Notes: generated from the letters alone by a model not told the origin. A stretch of 51,238 nt of DNA from Prochlorococcus sp. scB243_495D8 (GCA_000634195.1 JFLT01000016.1:1-51238); one strand, 5' to 3'. Positions 32,995 through 43,292 are shown, counted from the stretch's first letter. Program-made: numbers and translations.

Positions 32995-33231
32995 GTGTTC
33001 AAAACTATTAATAAATCAATTACTTCTATACTTCTTTTTATGATTTCGTTTTATCAAAAGTGGTTTTCTCCTTTTTTTGGACCAAGATGCAGATTTATTC
33101 CAAGTTGTAGCTCTTATGGATATGAGGCAATTACTAGACATGGTCCTTGGAAGGGAGGGTGGTTAACTTTAAAAAGATTAAGCAAATGTCATCCTTTAAC
33201 TCCCTGTGGATGTGACCCTGTGCCTGACTAA
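32995..33231 (+). CDS. yidD: Membrane protein insertion efficiency factor YidD
   Basis: 78 residues with the full family signature: [59 protein letters not shown]. The conserved Cys residues and the amphipathic N-terminal helix match YidD, which sits at the inner face of the membrane and aids YidC. GTG start at 32995. A glutaredoxin-like gene follows after four bases. Confidence 0.92.
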   Translation: MFKTINKSITSILLFMISFYQKWFSPFFGPRCRFIPSCSSYGYEAITRHGPWKGGWLTLKRLSKCHPLTPCGCDPVPD

Positions 33232-33235
33232 ATGA

Positions 33236-33538
33236 ATGAAAATATTTATTTTTGTTAGGCAGGGATGTTGCCTTTGTGATTCTTTAAAAAATAAATTGGC
33301 AAAAATAAATCTTAATGAGTTATTCCCTAATCTAGAAGAGCTTAAAGAAATTGATATAGATAGGATCGATTTACATAAAGATAAATATAAAAAATATGAT
33401 TATGAAGTACCTGTTATCGCTATTGAAAGAATTAGGTCTGAGGAGATCATAGAATTGCCTCGCATTTCTCCAAGATTAAAAGATGATCAATTAAAGAATT
33501 GGTTTCAAAAAAATATTAGTACCATTCTGGAGAAATAA
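33236..33538 (+). CDS. Glutaredoxin-like (DUF836-type) thiol protein
   Basis: 100 residues with a thioredoxin fold: MKIFIFVRQGCCLCDSLKNK, with a CxxC redox motif at Cys11-Cys14 (Cys12 between), LKEIDIDR strand, the cis-Pro loop YEVPVIAI and a short C-terminal helix. Such proteins reduce disulfides or carry thiols in the cytosol. No specific partner is known. It lies between yidD and murE in the same direction. Confidence 0.75.
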   Translation: MKIFIFVRQGCCLCDSLKNKLAKINLNELFPNLEELKEIDIDRIDLHKDKYKKYDYEVPVIAIERIRSEEIIELPRISPRLKDDQLKNWFQKNISTILEK

Positions 33539-33547
33539 TTTTTTTAT

Positions 33548-35083
33548 ATGAGATCTATAAAATTACATAAACTTTTAGATTTAGTAGGAATTATTCCTTC
33601 ATTAGATTTAATCGATCATGAAATCAATAATATTTCTTTTAACTCTAAAGAAGTACAAAAAGGAACTTTATTTTTAGGAATGCCTGGTTTAAATGTTGAT
33701 GGAGGAAAATTTTGTATTGAGGCAATTGAAAATGGCGCGGAGGCTGCCATTATTGGGTCTGCTGCAAAAGAGAGAATTGGATCTATTGATCGAGAAAGGA
33801 TTTTGGTTATTGAGGATAATTTAGATTATATTTTTGGTCAAATTGTCGCTGAGTTTTGGAATAGGCCTTCAAGAAAACTTAAACTTATTGGTGTTACTGG
33901 TACTAATGGAAAAACGACAATTACTTTCTTATTGGAATATCTTTTAAAAAAATTAGGTAAAAAGACTGCATTATTTGGGACCTTGTTTAATAGATGGCCT
34001 GGCTTCTCAGAAGTGGCTTCTCATACAACTGATTTCGCCGATAAACTTCAAAAGAAATTAAATTCTGCTGTTGAGGCAGAATCTGAATTCGCGATATTAG
34101 AGGTAAGTTCTCATTCTATTGCTCAAAAGAGGATATCAGGATGCGAATTTGAGGCGGCTATTTTTACTAATTTAACTCAAGATCATCTTGATTATCACTC
34201 AGATATGGAATCTTATTTTCAAACAAAAAGAAAATTGTTTTTCCCACCTTACCTAAAAGAAAAAGATGGAATTTCTGTATTAAATCACGATGACCATTGG
34301 ATATCTAAATTATCGTCTGATCTTGAAAAAAGATCTTCATTAGTGTCTACAAAGATTACTGAAAGTGAATTTGAAAATGATGATTTTTTTTTCGTAACAG
34401 ATAAAAAATTTACTGAAAGTGGTTCCACTTGTATTTTTCATACACCTAGGGAAAAAATTCAAATTTTTGTTCCACTTGTTGGTGAATTTAATTTAATGAA
34501 TGCGATTCAAGCAATAACAATTTTGTATAAACTGAATTTTTCTTTAAAAGATTTATCAAATTTAATACAATCTTTCCCTGGTGCTCCTGGGAGAATGGAG
34601 AAAATACAAATTGATGATAATGACGTTTCAAGATCTCTTCCAACAATAATTGTTGATTATGCCCACACTCCTGATGGATTAAAAAAAGTTTTGCAATCAA
34701 TTAAAAAACTTTGTGAAGGGAAACTAATAACTGTTTTTGGCTGTGGCGGAGATCGTGATCGTAGTAAAAGGCCTTTGATGGGATCAATAGCTGAAGAGTT
34801 GTCTGATCAACTTTTTATAACTTCAGATAATCCAAGATCAGAAGAACCCCAAAAGATAGTAAATGATATTTTGATGGGTATAAAAAAAAGAGAAAAAATA
34901 ACAATTGAAATTGATAGATTTAAAGCAATAAATGAATCTATTAAATTTGCCAATAAAAAAGATATTGTTTTAATTGCAGGAAAAGGACATGAAGACTACC
35001 AAATTCTCAATGATAAAGTTATTAATTTTGATGATAGAAAAATAGCTTATAAATTATTAAAAGAAAAAAATAAATCTCAATAA
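33548..35083 (+). CDS. murE: UDP-MurNAc-tripeptide synthetase MurE (meso-DAP adding)
   Basis: 511 residues. ATP-binding P-loop GVTGTNGKTTITF (about 115-127), AILEVSSHSI, FTNLTQDHLDYHSDMESYF, VDYAHTPDGLKKVL and TVFGCGGDRDRSKRP are all present. DNPRSEEP is the meso-diaminopimelate recognition motif, so it adds meso-DAP, as expected for cyanobacterial peptidoglycan. ATG at 33548, nine bases after the thiol protein stop. Confidence 0.95.
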   Translation: MRSIKLHKLLDLVGIIPSLDLIDHEINNISFNSKEVQKGTLFLGMPGLNVDGGKFCIEAIENGAEAAIIGSAAKERIGSIDRERILVIEDNLDYIFGQIVAEFWNRPSRKLKLIGVTGTNGKTTITFLLEYLLKKLGKKTALFGTLFNRWPGFSEVASHTTDFADKLQKKLNSAVEAESEFAILEVSSHSIAQKRISGCEFEAAIFTNLTQDHLDYHSDMESYFQTKRKLFFPPYLKEKDGISVLNHDDHWISKLSSDLEKRSSLVSTKITESEFENDDFFFVTDKKFTESGSTCIFHTPREKIQIFVPLVGEFNLMNAIQAITILYKLNFSLKDLSNLIQSFPGAPGRMEKIQIDDNDVSRSLPTIIVDYAHTPDGLKKVLQSIKKLCEGKLITVFGCGGDRDRSKRPLMGSIAEELSDQLFITSDNPRSEEPQKIVNDILMGIKKREKITIEIDRFKAINESIKFANKKDIVLIAGKGHEDYQILNDKVINFDDRKIAYKLLKEKNKSQ

Positions 35084-35143
35084 AATTTCCTAATCAAATA
35101 AGAAAGATTTTACGCAAATCATAAGAAAAGTTTCTTAGAATCA

Positions 35144-35869
35144 ATGGAGTTATTTTTAAAAAAAATGAAAGGCTTAGCCTTAGTTGTAGGCGCAGGTGGA
35201 ATTGGAACACAACTAGCTAAAGATCTTAATGAAAGTGAAAAAGATTTAGATGTTGTTTTGTGTGGAAGAAAAAGTGAATTTAATCCTTTTTGGGAACTAG
35301 ATATAGAGGATTCTCAATCCCTTTTGCAGTTGAAAAATAAAATATCAAATCATCCTTCAAAATTAAGGCTAGTTGTTAATGCTACAGGTAGACTTCATAG
35401 TGATTCTCTTCAACCGGAAAAAAGATTACAACATCTTGATAAAAAAAATATGATGGAAAGTTTTTCAATAAATGCCTTTTCTCCTATTTTATTAGCTAAA
35501 GTGATTGAAGAATTTATACCAAAAGATTTTGATTTTAATTTTGCAAGTATAAGTGCAAGAGTTGGTAGCATTGGAGATAATCAAACTGGAGGTTGGTATT
35601 CATATAGAGCTGCAAAATCTGCGCAAAATCAGTTTTTTAAATCTTTAAGTATTGAATGGGCTAGACGTTTCCCAAAGGCTGCTATCACATTGCTTCATCC
35701 AGGAACAGTAGATACTGAATTATCTAGACCTTTTCATAAATTTGTTCCAGATCATAAATTATTTAGTAAAGAAAAATCCTCCCAATTTCTGATCAATATT
35801 ATTAAAAATCAATCACCAGAATCTACAGGAAAATTTATTGCATGGGACAATTCGGAGATACCTTGGTAA
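35144..35869 (+). CDS. Short-chain dehydrogenase/reductase
   Basis: 241 residues with a Rossmann motif (LALVVGAGGIGTQLAKDLNE), VVNATGRL, the active-site Ser in FASISARVGSIGDN, and YxxxK (YSYRAAKSAQNQFFK), then LHPGTVDTELSRPF. A classical SDR of the type that resembles insect carbonyl-reductase CsgA proteins. Substrate unknown. The start could be ATG 35144 or the ATG eight codons later (MKGLALVV), which fits the fold better. It converges on the class V aminotransferase gene. Confidence 0.8.
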   Translation: MELFLKKMKGLALVVGAGGIGTQLAKDLNESEKDLDVVLCGRKSEFNPFWELDIEDSQSLLQLKNKISNHPSKLRLVVNATGRLHSDSLQPEKRLQHLDKKNMMESFSINAFSPILLAKVIEEFIPKDFDFNFASISARVGSIGDNQTGGWYSYRAAKSAQNQFFKSLSIEWARRFPKAAITLLHPGTVDTELSRPFHKFVPDHKLFSKEKSSQFLINIIKNQSPESTGKFIAWDNSEIPW

Positions 35870-35897
35870 ACTAAATTTTTTTTATATCAATTGATCT

Positions 35898-37073
35898 TTA
35901 AGTCAATATTTTTTTTATTTCTTTAGCAAGTAAATCAATCTCAGCTTCAGTAGTTATTTTATGTATGCATGCTCTAAACCATTTTGGATCTTCTAAAACT
36001 CTAATCCAAATTTTCTTTTCTCCAAGTTTCTTCACAAATTCATCCTTATCTTCAATATTTTCGATATTAAAACTAACAATCCCATTTAAATATTTTTTTT
36101 CTAAAACTAATTCAACACCCTTTAATTGATTTAATTCATCCCAAAGTTTTCCACTTAATTTTTTGATATTTTTGTTTTTTTCTTTTTCATGGCAGTCTTT
36201 ATCCAAAAGATCTAAAGAATTCCGAAGCCCAGCAAGTAAAGGAATACAAGAGGTAGCTATTTCAAATTTCCTTGCATCATCATGAAAAAGATTATCTGAA
36301 GGCTCATAAATGCCTTGTTCTTTTTTTAATGATTTCCAACCAATTATTGTTGGATCTGTTTCATGAATAAATCTATCTGAGACATAAATGGCTCCAAGTC
36401 CTTCTGGTCCACATGCCCATTTATGAGAAGTTATTGAATATAAATCAGAATAAAAAACTTCTTTTTCAATATTTATGTGCCCAAAGGTTTGAGCACCATC
36501 AACGAGTAAATAAGAATCTTCTCGATTATTTTTTAATTCGATAGAAATTTGTTTTAAAGGAATTTTATATCCAAAGTTCCATAAGATATGAGAAATAATT
36601 AGGATCTTAGTCTTACGATTTAGATTTTTCAAAATCTCTAAAATTATATTTTCGTCGTTTAGATTTTTAATTTTTTGGATTGGCAAAATTTTGAATATTA
36701 ATTTATTTCTTCTGCAAAATTCTCGACTTGCAGCTACTACTCCAGGATGTTCACAGTCACTTATTAATAACTCTTCTCCCTCTTCTACTTTTATTCCCCA
36801 AAAAGGCAAAATCATACCGGAAGAAATGTTTTCGGTTAAAGCTATATTCTTTGAATTGACACCTAATTTTTGAGCAATTATTCTTTTTGTGGTCAATATT
36901 TCTTTGTAAATAAAAGGCCACATATCATTGGTAAATGGACCTAAATCTTGGATAATTTCCCAAGTTTTAACTATTGCTTCTAGAGAAGATTTTGGTAATG
37001 GTCCTTGACCCCCATAGTTGAAATAATACTTATTTTTTAATGCGGGTATTTGATCTCTTGGATTATTTCGCAT
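35898..37073 (-). CDS. Class V aminotransferase (cysteine desulfurase / isopenicillin N epimerase-like)
   Basis: 391 residues of fold type I: NYGGQGPLPKSSLEAI at the N-terminus, SDCEHPGVVAASREF, LLVDGAQTFGHI and the PLP lysine Lys218 in SITSHKWACGPEGLG. The C-terminus lacks the mobile-loop Cys motif (RxGxHCA) of SufS/IscS desulfurases; it has WFRACIHKITT instead. So a desulfurase role is unlikely, and an epimerase-, lyase- or transaminase-like activity is more plausible. It follows arsM by 36 bases on the same strand. Confidence 0.75.
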   Translation of the reverse strand: MRNNPRDQIPALKNKYYFNYGGQGPLPKSSLEAIVKTWEIIQDLGPFTNDMWPFIYKEILTTKRIIAQKLGVNSKNIALTENISSGMILPFWGIKVEEGEELLISDCEHPGVVAASREFCRRNKLIFKILPIQKIKNLNDENIILEILKNLNRKTKILIISHILWNFGYKIPLKQISIELKNNREDSYLLVDGAQTFGHINIEKEVFYSDLYSITSHKWACGPEGLGAIYVSDRFIHETDPTIIGWKSLKKEQGIYEPSDNLFHDDARKFEIATSCIPLLAGLRNSLDLLDKDCHEKEKNKNIKKLSGKLWDELNQLKGVELVLEKKYLNGIVSFNIENIEDKDEFVKKLGEKKIWIRVLEDPKWFRACIHKITTEAEIDLLAKEIKKILT

Positions 37074-37109
37074 AGAAATTTATAGCAAATTTTCAACTCT
37101 TGAATTTTT

Positions 37110-37904
37110 TTAAATATTGCCCACTAAAGTTACTGTCCTAAATTCAATATCCTCAATTACTTTCCAAGGTTCAGAACTCCTTTCTGCAAATTTTAAATTT
37201 TTAAATCCTAGTTCTTTAAAATCACTTATAAACTCTGGCTCATACCATGCTCCACTAATACATCCTGTCCATAGATCATGATCATTTTGCAATCTTAAAG
37301 GTACTTTTTTGTTAGAGACGATATCGCTAATTGCAATTCTTCCATTATCGTTTAAAACTCTTTTTATGTTATTTAGAAGGTTATTCCTAGATTCTGGACT
37401 TACCAAGTTTAAAACGCAATTACTTAAAATAATATCTACTGATTTATCTGCGATTAATGGATTTAAATCTTTATCTAATTCATCAAGTTTTTCAATTGAA
37501 CCTTCTAGAAATTCTGTATTGTTGAAACCTATATTTTTTGTAACTTCTTTAGAGGCTGATCTAGATAAGGAAAGCATGTCAGGATTCTGATCAACTCCAA
37601 TAACTTTTCCTTCTTCCCCAACAATTTGGGCACAAATGAAAGCATTTTTGCCGCTACCACTTCCAAGATCTAAGACAATATCATTTTTTTGAACATATTT
37701 TGTTGGATCACCACATCCATAGTCTCTTTCTATAACCTCTTGAGGAATTGCTTCAAGTAAAACGGGATCAAACCCAACTGGTGTACAAAGACAACTTTCT
37801 TTTTCTTGTGCGGCTGAGCCATATCTTTCTTGAATCGCATCTTTATGATCGAATTGATTAGGTGCTTTATTCGATGTGTTTGTATTACAGCAATTTTCAG
37901 ACAT
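37110..37904 (-). CDS. arsM: Arsenite S-adenosylmethionine methyltransferase
   Basis: 264 residues from the ATG at 37904. SAM site VLDLGSGSGKNAFICAQIVG, acidic loop VIGVDQNPDML, and three cysteines in ArsM-like settings: Cys64 (DYGCGDP), Cys163 (ILSNCVLNLVSPESR), Cys215 (LWTGCISGAWY). ArsM methylates As(III) to volatile or less toxic forms. The start was chosen because the frame further upstream runs through the terminator hairpin of the preceding gene. With the ACR3 pump in region 1 it gives the cell two arsenic outlets. Confidence 0.85.
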   Translation of the reverse strand: MSENCCNTNTSNKAPNQFDHKDAIQERYGSAAQEKESCLCTPVGFDPVLLEAIPQEVIERDYGCGDPTKYVQKNDIVLDLGSGSGKNAFICAQIVGEEGKVIGVDQNPDMLSLSRSASKEVTKNIGFNNTEFLEGSIEKLDELDKDLNPLIADKSVDIILSNCVLNLVSPESRNNLLNNIKRVLNDNGRIAISDIVSNKKVPLRLQNDHDLWTGCISGAWYEPEFISDFKELGFKNLKFAERSSEPWKVIEDIEFRTVTLVGNI

Positions 37905-37935
37905 ATTTTTAAAGGACTCTTGATAAATATAGCCA

Positions 37936-37964
37936 AAAAAAAAGCCCCTGAAAAAGGGGCTTTT
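37936..37964 (-). terminator. Strong GC-stem terminator after the DUF4278 gene
   Basis: AAAAGCCCC and GGGGCTTTT (37941-37948 with 37956-37964) form a 9-bp stem around a short loop; on the minus strand nine Ts follow. It is the clearest intrinsic terminator in the window and separates the DUF4278 gene from arsM. Confidence 0.9.
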
Positions 37965-37980
37965 AATTTGTTTAATTAAA

Positions 37981-38154
37981 TTATTTAGTGTAATTAACAC
38001 CTCTGTAATTTAATTCTGCTTTTTCATTACTTGAAGAAGCGTCATCCATTCTGTTGGTGTATACGTTTCTTCTGTAGGTAAGTTCAACAAGTTGCTTTTT
38101 AGCAGCTTCTTTGTTTTGAACGTAGTTTTTACCTCTGTAAGTTAAAGTAGTCAT
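37981..38154 (-). CDS. DUF4278-type small protein
   Basis: 57 residues from ATG 38154. It carries a repeated YRG motif (MTTLTYRGKNYVQNKE and LNYRGVNYTK at the two ends, with VELTYRRNVY in the middle), the mark of the DUF4278 family. Function unknown; members are common in picocyanobacteria. A longer frame upstream to 38190 is open, but it is encoded by the GC-rich leader. A strong terminator just after the gene and a structured leader before it suggest a short, abundant, individually regulated mRNA. Confidence 0.75.
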   Translation of the reverse strand: MTTLTYRGKNYVQNKEAAKKQLVELTYRRNVYTNRMDDASSSNEKAELNYRGVNYTK

Positions 38155-38259
38155 GTTTCGATGTGACAACACGGCCATCCCCCGTTCCATGGTATGACTC
38201 GAACTGCGCCCTCAAATAAGGGTGAACGAAAAAGTAGCGATTGCTACAAAATAATTATA
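38155..38259 (-). promoter_or_regulatory. Promoter and GC-rich leader of the DUF4278 gene
   Basis: On the minus strand a perfect TATAAT (38259-38254) precedes a perfect hairpin GTAGC-AATC-GCTAC (38247-38234), then T-rich sequence and about 65 bases of GC-rich DNA (for example GAGGGCGCAGTTCGAGTC and GGAACGGGGGATGGCCGTG). Its composition is quite unlike the rest of the window. No strong -35 is visible. A 5' UTR of about 90 bases is inferred. Confidence 0.5.
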
Positions 38260-38409
38260 ATCATATTTTTGACTGCATGTCTAGCTTTTACAAATAGAAA
38301 CGAAGATTTAATATTTTTTTAATTATTATCTTAGGTAAATTTTTTTATAAATAGTCTCTAAAAAGGTTTATGTTTATATTTGGTTTAATCTTCATGTAAC
38401 TATTTATTT

Positions 38410-38667
38410 ATGACAGGTTTTTTATATTTCTTGGGAAATACTTTAAGGTGGCCAGTGTTAAAGCCAAAAGAATTTTTTTCACTACATGCTTATTTTTCAA
38501 TTATTTATTTGATAACTTTTACTTTGAGTAAATATGATGTTAGCCAATCAAATTTAGTTTTTACTTTAGGGATTCTTGCACCTCTTTTAATCGCTATTGG
38601 TCAAGGACTTCCAATTGATTGCCTTGATATGGAATCATCTTTGTTGAAGGAATTAAAAACTAAATAA
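38410..38667 (+). CDS. 85-residue membrane protein
   Basis: The product starts MTGFLYFLGNTLRWPVLKPK and has two probable membrane helices (YFSIIYLITFTLS and LVFTLGILAPLLIAIGQG), then a charged C-terminus (LDMESSLLKELKTK). No family I can name; the style is that of conserved small picocyanobacterial membrane proteins. It is divergent from the DUF4278 gene and converges on the Nfu-like gene with a 21-base gap. Confidence 0.6.
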   Translation: MTGFLYFLGNTLRWPVLKPKEFFSLHAYFSIIYLITFTLSKYDVSQSNLVFTLGILAPLLIAIGQGLPIDCLDMESSLLKELKTK

Positions 38668-38688
38668 TATATACTTTAGTTAAAAATT

Positions 38689-38934
38689 TTATAAAACCTG
38701 GACAACTTCGCTTATTTCAGGAATCATTTCTTTTAACTTTCTTTCAATACCCATTTTGAGAGTCATAGTGCTACTTGGGCAACTACCACATGCTCCTTGA
38801 AGTCTGACTTTGACAATTGGACCATCTATTTCTGCAATCTCCACATTACCTCCATCAGAAATTAAAAAAGGTCTTAGCTCGTCAAGGACTTTTTCTACAT
38901 TTTCGTTTGTCAGCGAGAGTGTTTCAGTACTCAT
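38689..38934 (-). CDS. Nfu-type iron-sulfur scaffold/carrier
   Basis: 81 residues, a stand-alone NifU C-terminal domain: [40 protein letters not shown] with the CxxC (CGSC) that binds a shared [4Fe-4S] cluster. In cyanobacteria this small Nfu is the main cluster scaffold, feeding photosystem I and other proteins. It is divergent from mqo across about 70 bases. Confidence 0.92.
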   Translation of the reverse strand: MSTETLSLTNENVEKVLDELRPFLISDGGNVEIAEIDGPIVKVRLQGACGSCPSSTMTLKMGIERKLKEMIPEISEVVQVL

Positions 38935-39004
38935 AATTTTGTATTAACTTTATAATAAGCCTAGAAAGAAATCTGATTAATTGCAAAAAAGATAATTTTC
39001 TGTT

Positions 39005-40501
39005 GTGACTTCATTTAAAAATCCCACTAATGACAATAGTTACTATGATGCAGTCTTAGTAGGAGCAGGGATAATGAGTAGTACTTTAGCCCTCCTAATT
39101 TCAGAAATTTTACCAGATATAAAATTTCTTATTATAGAAAAATTAAATGCTCCAGGAAGTGAAAGTACTGGCGCTTTTAATAATGCAGGTACAGGACATG
39201 CCGCTAATTGCGAATTAAACTATACCTCTTTAGATGAAAAAGGAAATCTAAAAATAGATAAAGCACTCTCAATAAATCGTTCTTTTGAAACATCCATGTC
39301 TTTATGGGCCTCATTGTATGAAGCAGGGAAAATTGATATTAAGAAGTTTCTAAAATTTATTCCTCATATTAGCTTTGTGTCTGGTCAGGATAATATTTCT
39401 TTTTTAAAAAAAAGATTTCAGAAAATGACCGATAATCCTGAATTTATCGATATGGAATTTTCTACATCTTTTGATGAAATTTCATCATGGGCTCCTCTAA
39501 TAACAAAAGATAGAAATCAATCTACTCAAATTGCTGCTACCAGAATAGGTAGAGGAACTGATATTAATTTTGAGGCTTTAACTAAAGAGTATTTGTCATT
39601 AGTTTCCTTAAACAAAAATGTTGAAATTAGATACAAAACAGAATTATTAGATTTAAAGAAAATTGATAAAAAACAATGGGAACTAGAAATCAGTTCTGAA
39701 GGTAGAAAAACTTCAATTAGAACTGGTTACGTTTTTCTTGGTGCTGGTGGAAAAACAATTAATTATTTACAAAAATCAAAAATTCCAGAAGCAAAAAGTT
39801 ATGGTGGATTTCCTGTTAGTGGGAAATGGCTTATTTGCGAGAAAAAAGATCTTACAGAAAAACATAACTCAAAAGTTTATGGTAAAGCTGATATTGGATC
39901 GCCACCAATGTCTGTGCCTCATTTAGACACCAGATGGATTGGTGATAAAAAACTTCTTTTATATGGACCTTTTGCTGGATTTACAACGAAATTTCTAAAA
40001 CAAAGCTCATACTTTGACTTATTTAGTTCAATTAAAAAGAATAATATTTTTTCTATGTTAGACGTTGGTTTCAAGAACAACGATTTAATTAATTACCTAA
40101 TATCACAATCATTAAAGAACCATAACTCAAGAGTTGAGAATTTAAAGAATATGATGCCATCAGCTAATCCTTCTGATTGGTATTTAAAGAATGCTGGTCA
40201 AAGAGTCCAAATAATTAAAAAAACTGAAGGTGGTGGTTCTTTGAAATTTGGAACTGAGATTGTAAATTCATCTGATGGATCATTATCTGCTTTGTTGGGA
40301 GCCTCTCCGGGAGCAAGTACTGCGGTTTCAATTATGGTTGAGGTTCTTGAAAAATCTGCTTTATTTTTAAACGATAAGTATAATCTTAAGAAAAAAATAA
40401 ATGACTTAATTTATCCTGAACTGTCAGTCTCTGAAAATTACAGTACCTTCATAAAAGAAATCAAAAAAAGAAATAATTCCATTTTTGGTTTCCATCCATA
40501 A
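39005..40501 (+). CDS. mqo: Malate:quinone oxidoreductase
   Basis: 498 residues. FAD site [20 protein letters not shown] at the N-terminus, [47 protein letters not shown] and the C-terminal [18 protein letters not shown]. Mqo oxidises malate to oxaloacetate and passes electrons to the membrane quinone pool, replacing NAD malate dehydrogenase. GTG start at 39005 fits the family N-terminus. Confidence 0.92.
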   Translation: MTSFKNPTNDNSYYDAVLVGAGIMSSTLALLISEILPDIKFLIIEKLNAPGSESTGAFNNAGTGHAANCELNYTSLDEKGNLKIDKALSINRSFETSMSLWASLYEAGKIDIKKFLKFIPHISFVSGQDNISFLKKRFQKMTDNPEFIDMEFSTSFDEISSWAPLITKDRNQSTQIAATRIGRGTDINFEALTKEYLSLVSLNKNVEIRYKTELLDLKKIDKKQWELEISSEGRKTSIRTGYVFLGAGGKTINYLQKSKIPEAKSYGGFPVSGKWLICEKKDLTEKHNSKVYGKADIGSPPMSVPHLDTRWIGDKKLLLYGPFAGFTTKFLKQSSYFDLFSSIKKNNIFSMLDVGFKNNDLINYLISQSLKNHNSRVENLKNMMPSANPSDWYLKNAGQRVQIIKKTEGGGSLKFGTEIVNSSDGSLSALLGASPGASTAVSIMVEVLEKSALFLNDKYNLKKKINDLIYPELSVSENYSTFIKEIKKRNNSIFGFHP

Positions 40502-40556
40502 TTCTAATTAGCTAATATTAATCAAGATGTAATAAGAGGAGAATTTTTCTTTATAT

Positions 40557-42365
40557 ATGACTGATATATCGGTTTCAAAAATTAGAAATTTCTGCATAAT
40601 CGCTCATATTGATCATGGTAAATCTACCCTTGCAGATAGGTTGCTTCAAGATACTGGTACTGTGCAGCAAAGGGATATGCAAGAACAATTTTTGGACAGT
40701 ATGGATCTTGAAAGAGAGAGAGGAATTACTATCAAGTTACAGGCCGCAAGGATGAAATATAAAGCTGACGATTCCCAAGAATATGTTTTGAACTTAATAG
40801 ATACTCCAGGGCATGTTGATTTCTCTTATGAGGTTAGTAGATCTCTTCAAGCTTGTGAAGGCGCCTTACTTGTTGTTGATGCAAGTCAAGGAGTAGAAGC
40901 TCAAACCTTAGCTAATGTTTATCTTGCCTTAGAAAATAATCTTGAAATAATTCCTGTTTTAAATAAAGTTGATTTACCAGGGGCTGATGCTGAAAAAATA
41001 AAACAAGAAATAGAGGAAATTATTGGACTTGATACATCTAATGCAATAAATTGTTCAGCAAAAACTGGAGTTGGTATTAAAGATATTTTGGAAGCAATCG
41101 TGAGAAGAGTACCTCCTCCTCAAGATGAAATTAAACTTCCTACAAAGGCACTGATTTTTGATTCTTATTATGATCCGTACAGGGGAGTTATTGTTTATTT
41201 CAGGGTGATATCTGGGTCTCTAAATAAGAGAGAAAAAATATTATTAATGGCAAGTAAGAAAAATTATGAACTAGATGAGATAGGAATAATGGCACCTGAT
41301 CAGCAGCAAGTTGATGAATTACATGCAGGAGAAGTTGGTTATTTAGCTGCTTCTATAAAATCAGTTGCTGATGCGAGAGTAGGAGATACGATTACTCTTT
41401 TAAATTCACCTGCCAATGATCCTTTGCCTGGATATAAGACAGCAAATCCTATGGTTTTTTGTGGCTTATTCCCGACTGATGCTGATCAATTCCCAGATTT
41501 AAGAGTATCACTAGAAAAATTACAATTATCTGATGCAGCTTTAAAATATGAGCCCGAAACCAGTAGCGCAATGGGCTTCGGATTTAGATGCGGATTCCTA
41601 GGACTTCTTCATATGGAGATTGTTCAAGAAAGATTAGAAAGAGAATATGACTTGGATCTAATCGTAACGGCACCATCAGTTATTTATAAAGTTAATTTAA
41701 ATCAGCAGGAACATATCTTTATTGATAATCCTTCTACAATTCCTGATCCACAACTTAGAGAATCAATAGAAGAGCCTTACGTGAAAATGGAAATTTATGC
41801 TCCCAATGAATTTAATGGAACATTAATGGGTTTATGTCAGGAAAGAAGGGGTGTATTTATAGATATGAAATACATAACAACAGATCGAGTTACCTTGATT
41901 TATGAAATTCCATTAGCAGAAGTTGTTACAGATTTCTTTGATCAAATGAAAAGTAGAACCCAAGGGTATGCATCAATGGAATATCATTTGATTGGCTATA
42001 GAAAAAATGACCTTGTTAGATTAGATGTTCTAATAAATTCAGAAAGAGCAGATCCATTAACTTCTATTGTTCATAAAGATAAGGCTTATGGAATTGGCAG
42101 AAGTTTAGTTGAGAAATTAAAAGAACTTATTCCAAAACAACAATTTAAAATACCTATTCAAGCATCAATCGGTAGCAGGATTATTGCAAGTGAAAGCATA
42201 AGTGCTTTGCGAAAAGATGTTTTATCTAAATGTTATGGCGGGGATATTTCTAGGAAAAAGAAACTTTTAAAGAAACAAGCCAAAGGTAAAAAGAGGATGA
42301 AGGCAATGGGTAAAGTTGAAGTCCCTCAAGAAGCTTTTATGGCAGTCTTGAAATTAAACCAGTAA
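40557..42365 (+). CDS. lepA: Elongation factor 4 (LepA)
   Basis: 602 residues. GTPase motifs [34 protein letters not shown], then domains II, III and V as in EF-G, without domain IV, and the LepA C-terminal domain ([38 protein letters not shown]). It acts on stalled or assembling ribosomes. A clear Shine-Dalgarno (AAGAGGAG) lies about 15 bases before the ATG. Confidence 0.95.
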
Positions 42366-42444
42366 TTTCTTTTAATTTAAAATTTATAGCTATTTATTTT
42401 TAAAAGAATTGGGTATATTTCATTTATATCTTTAAAAAAAGACT

Positions 42445-43290
42445 TTGGATATTAACTCATTTAATCGTGTCGGCGCAAATATCAGAAAAGCTGGATTTTT
42501 AATTGTACTTTTTTATCTTCTTGTTGTTTTAATAATGAAATTTTTAGAGGCCAATAATTTTTTTGGCTATTCATTTTCAATGTTAAGCAATGATATCTTT
42601 GCCCCTCCTTCTCTTAATCATTTTTGTGGCACAGATAGATTAGGAAGAGATGTTTGCTTAAGAACTTTGCAAGGATCATCATTAGCGATAGAAGTTGTAT
42701 TCTTAGCTATTTTTTTTTCATTAAGTTTGGGGTTGCCATTGGGATTATTAAGTGGATATTTTGGTGGTTTTTTTGATAAATGCTTATCACTAATAATGGA
42801 TACTATTTTTTCAATACCTGTAATTTTACTTTCAGTTGTTGTGGCTTTTGTATTGGGTAAGGGTATCCTTAACGCGGCTTTGGCATTATGTATTGTTTAC
42901 TCTCCTCAATATTTTAGATTAATCAGAAATCAGACAATATTGGTTAAATCCGAAACTTATGTGGAGGCAGCTCAAGTTGCAGGAGCTGATGTTAAAAAAA
43001 TTATTTTTAAATATATTCTCCCAAATGTAATAACACCATTGCCTATTCTGATTACCCTAAATGCTGCAGATGCTGTTTTGGTATTAGGAAGTTTAGGATT
43101 TTTAGGCCTTGGCATTCCTGCGGATGTCCCAGAGTGGGGAAGTGATTTAAATCTGGCTCTTGCCGCTTTACCTACAGGTATCTGGTGGACGGCTTTGTTC
43201 CCAGGTTTGGCAATGTTTTTTTTAGTTTTAGGTCTTTCTTTTATCGGAGAGGACCTTGAAGAAATTTTTGATAGTCAAAATTCTGAATAA
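42445..43290 (+). CDS. DppC/OppC-type ABC permease, solitary
   Basis: 281 residues with the usual DppC layout: FCGTDRLGRDVCLRTLQGS (the GTDxxGRD entry motif), six membrane helices, the EAA loop YVEAAQVAGADVKKIIFKYI and LGIPADVPEWGSDLNLA near the end. Such permeases pair with a DppB partner, two ATPases and a binding protein to import peptides or other solutes; none is encoded here. TTG start at 42445. It converges on trmH with a two-base gap. Confidence 0.85.
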   Translation: MDINSFNRVGANIRKAGFLIVLFYLLVVLIMKFLEANNFFGYSFSMLSNDIFAPPSLNHFCGTDRLGRDVCLRTLQGSSLAIEVVFLAIFFSLSLGLPLGLLSGYFGGFFDKCLSLIMDTIFSIPVILLSVVVAFVLGKGILNAALALCIVYSPQYFRLIRNQTILVKSETYVEAAQVAGADVKKIIFKYILPNVITPLPILITLNAADAVLVLGSLGFLGLGIPADVPEWGSDLNLALAALPTGIWWTALFPGLAMFFLVLGLSFIGEDLEEIFDSQNSE

Positions 43291-43292
43291 AT

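Noticed and set aside
37905..38000. Upstream extension of arsM
   Set aside because: It would be translated through the strong terminator at 37936-37964.
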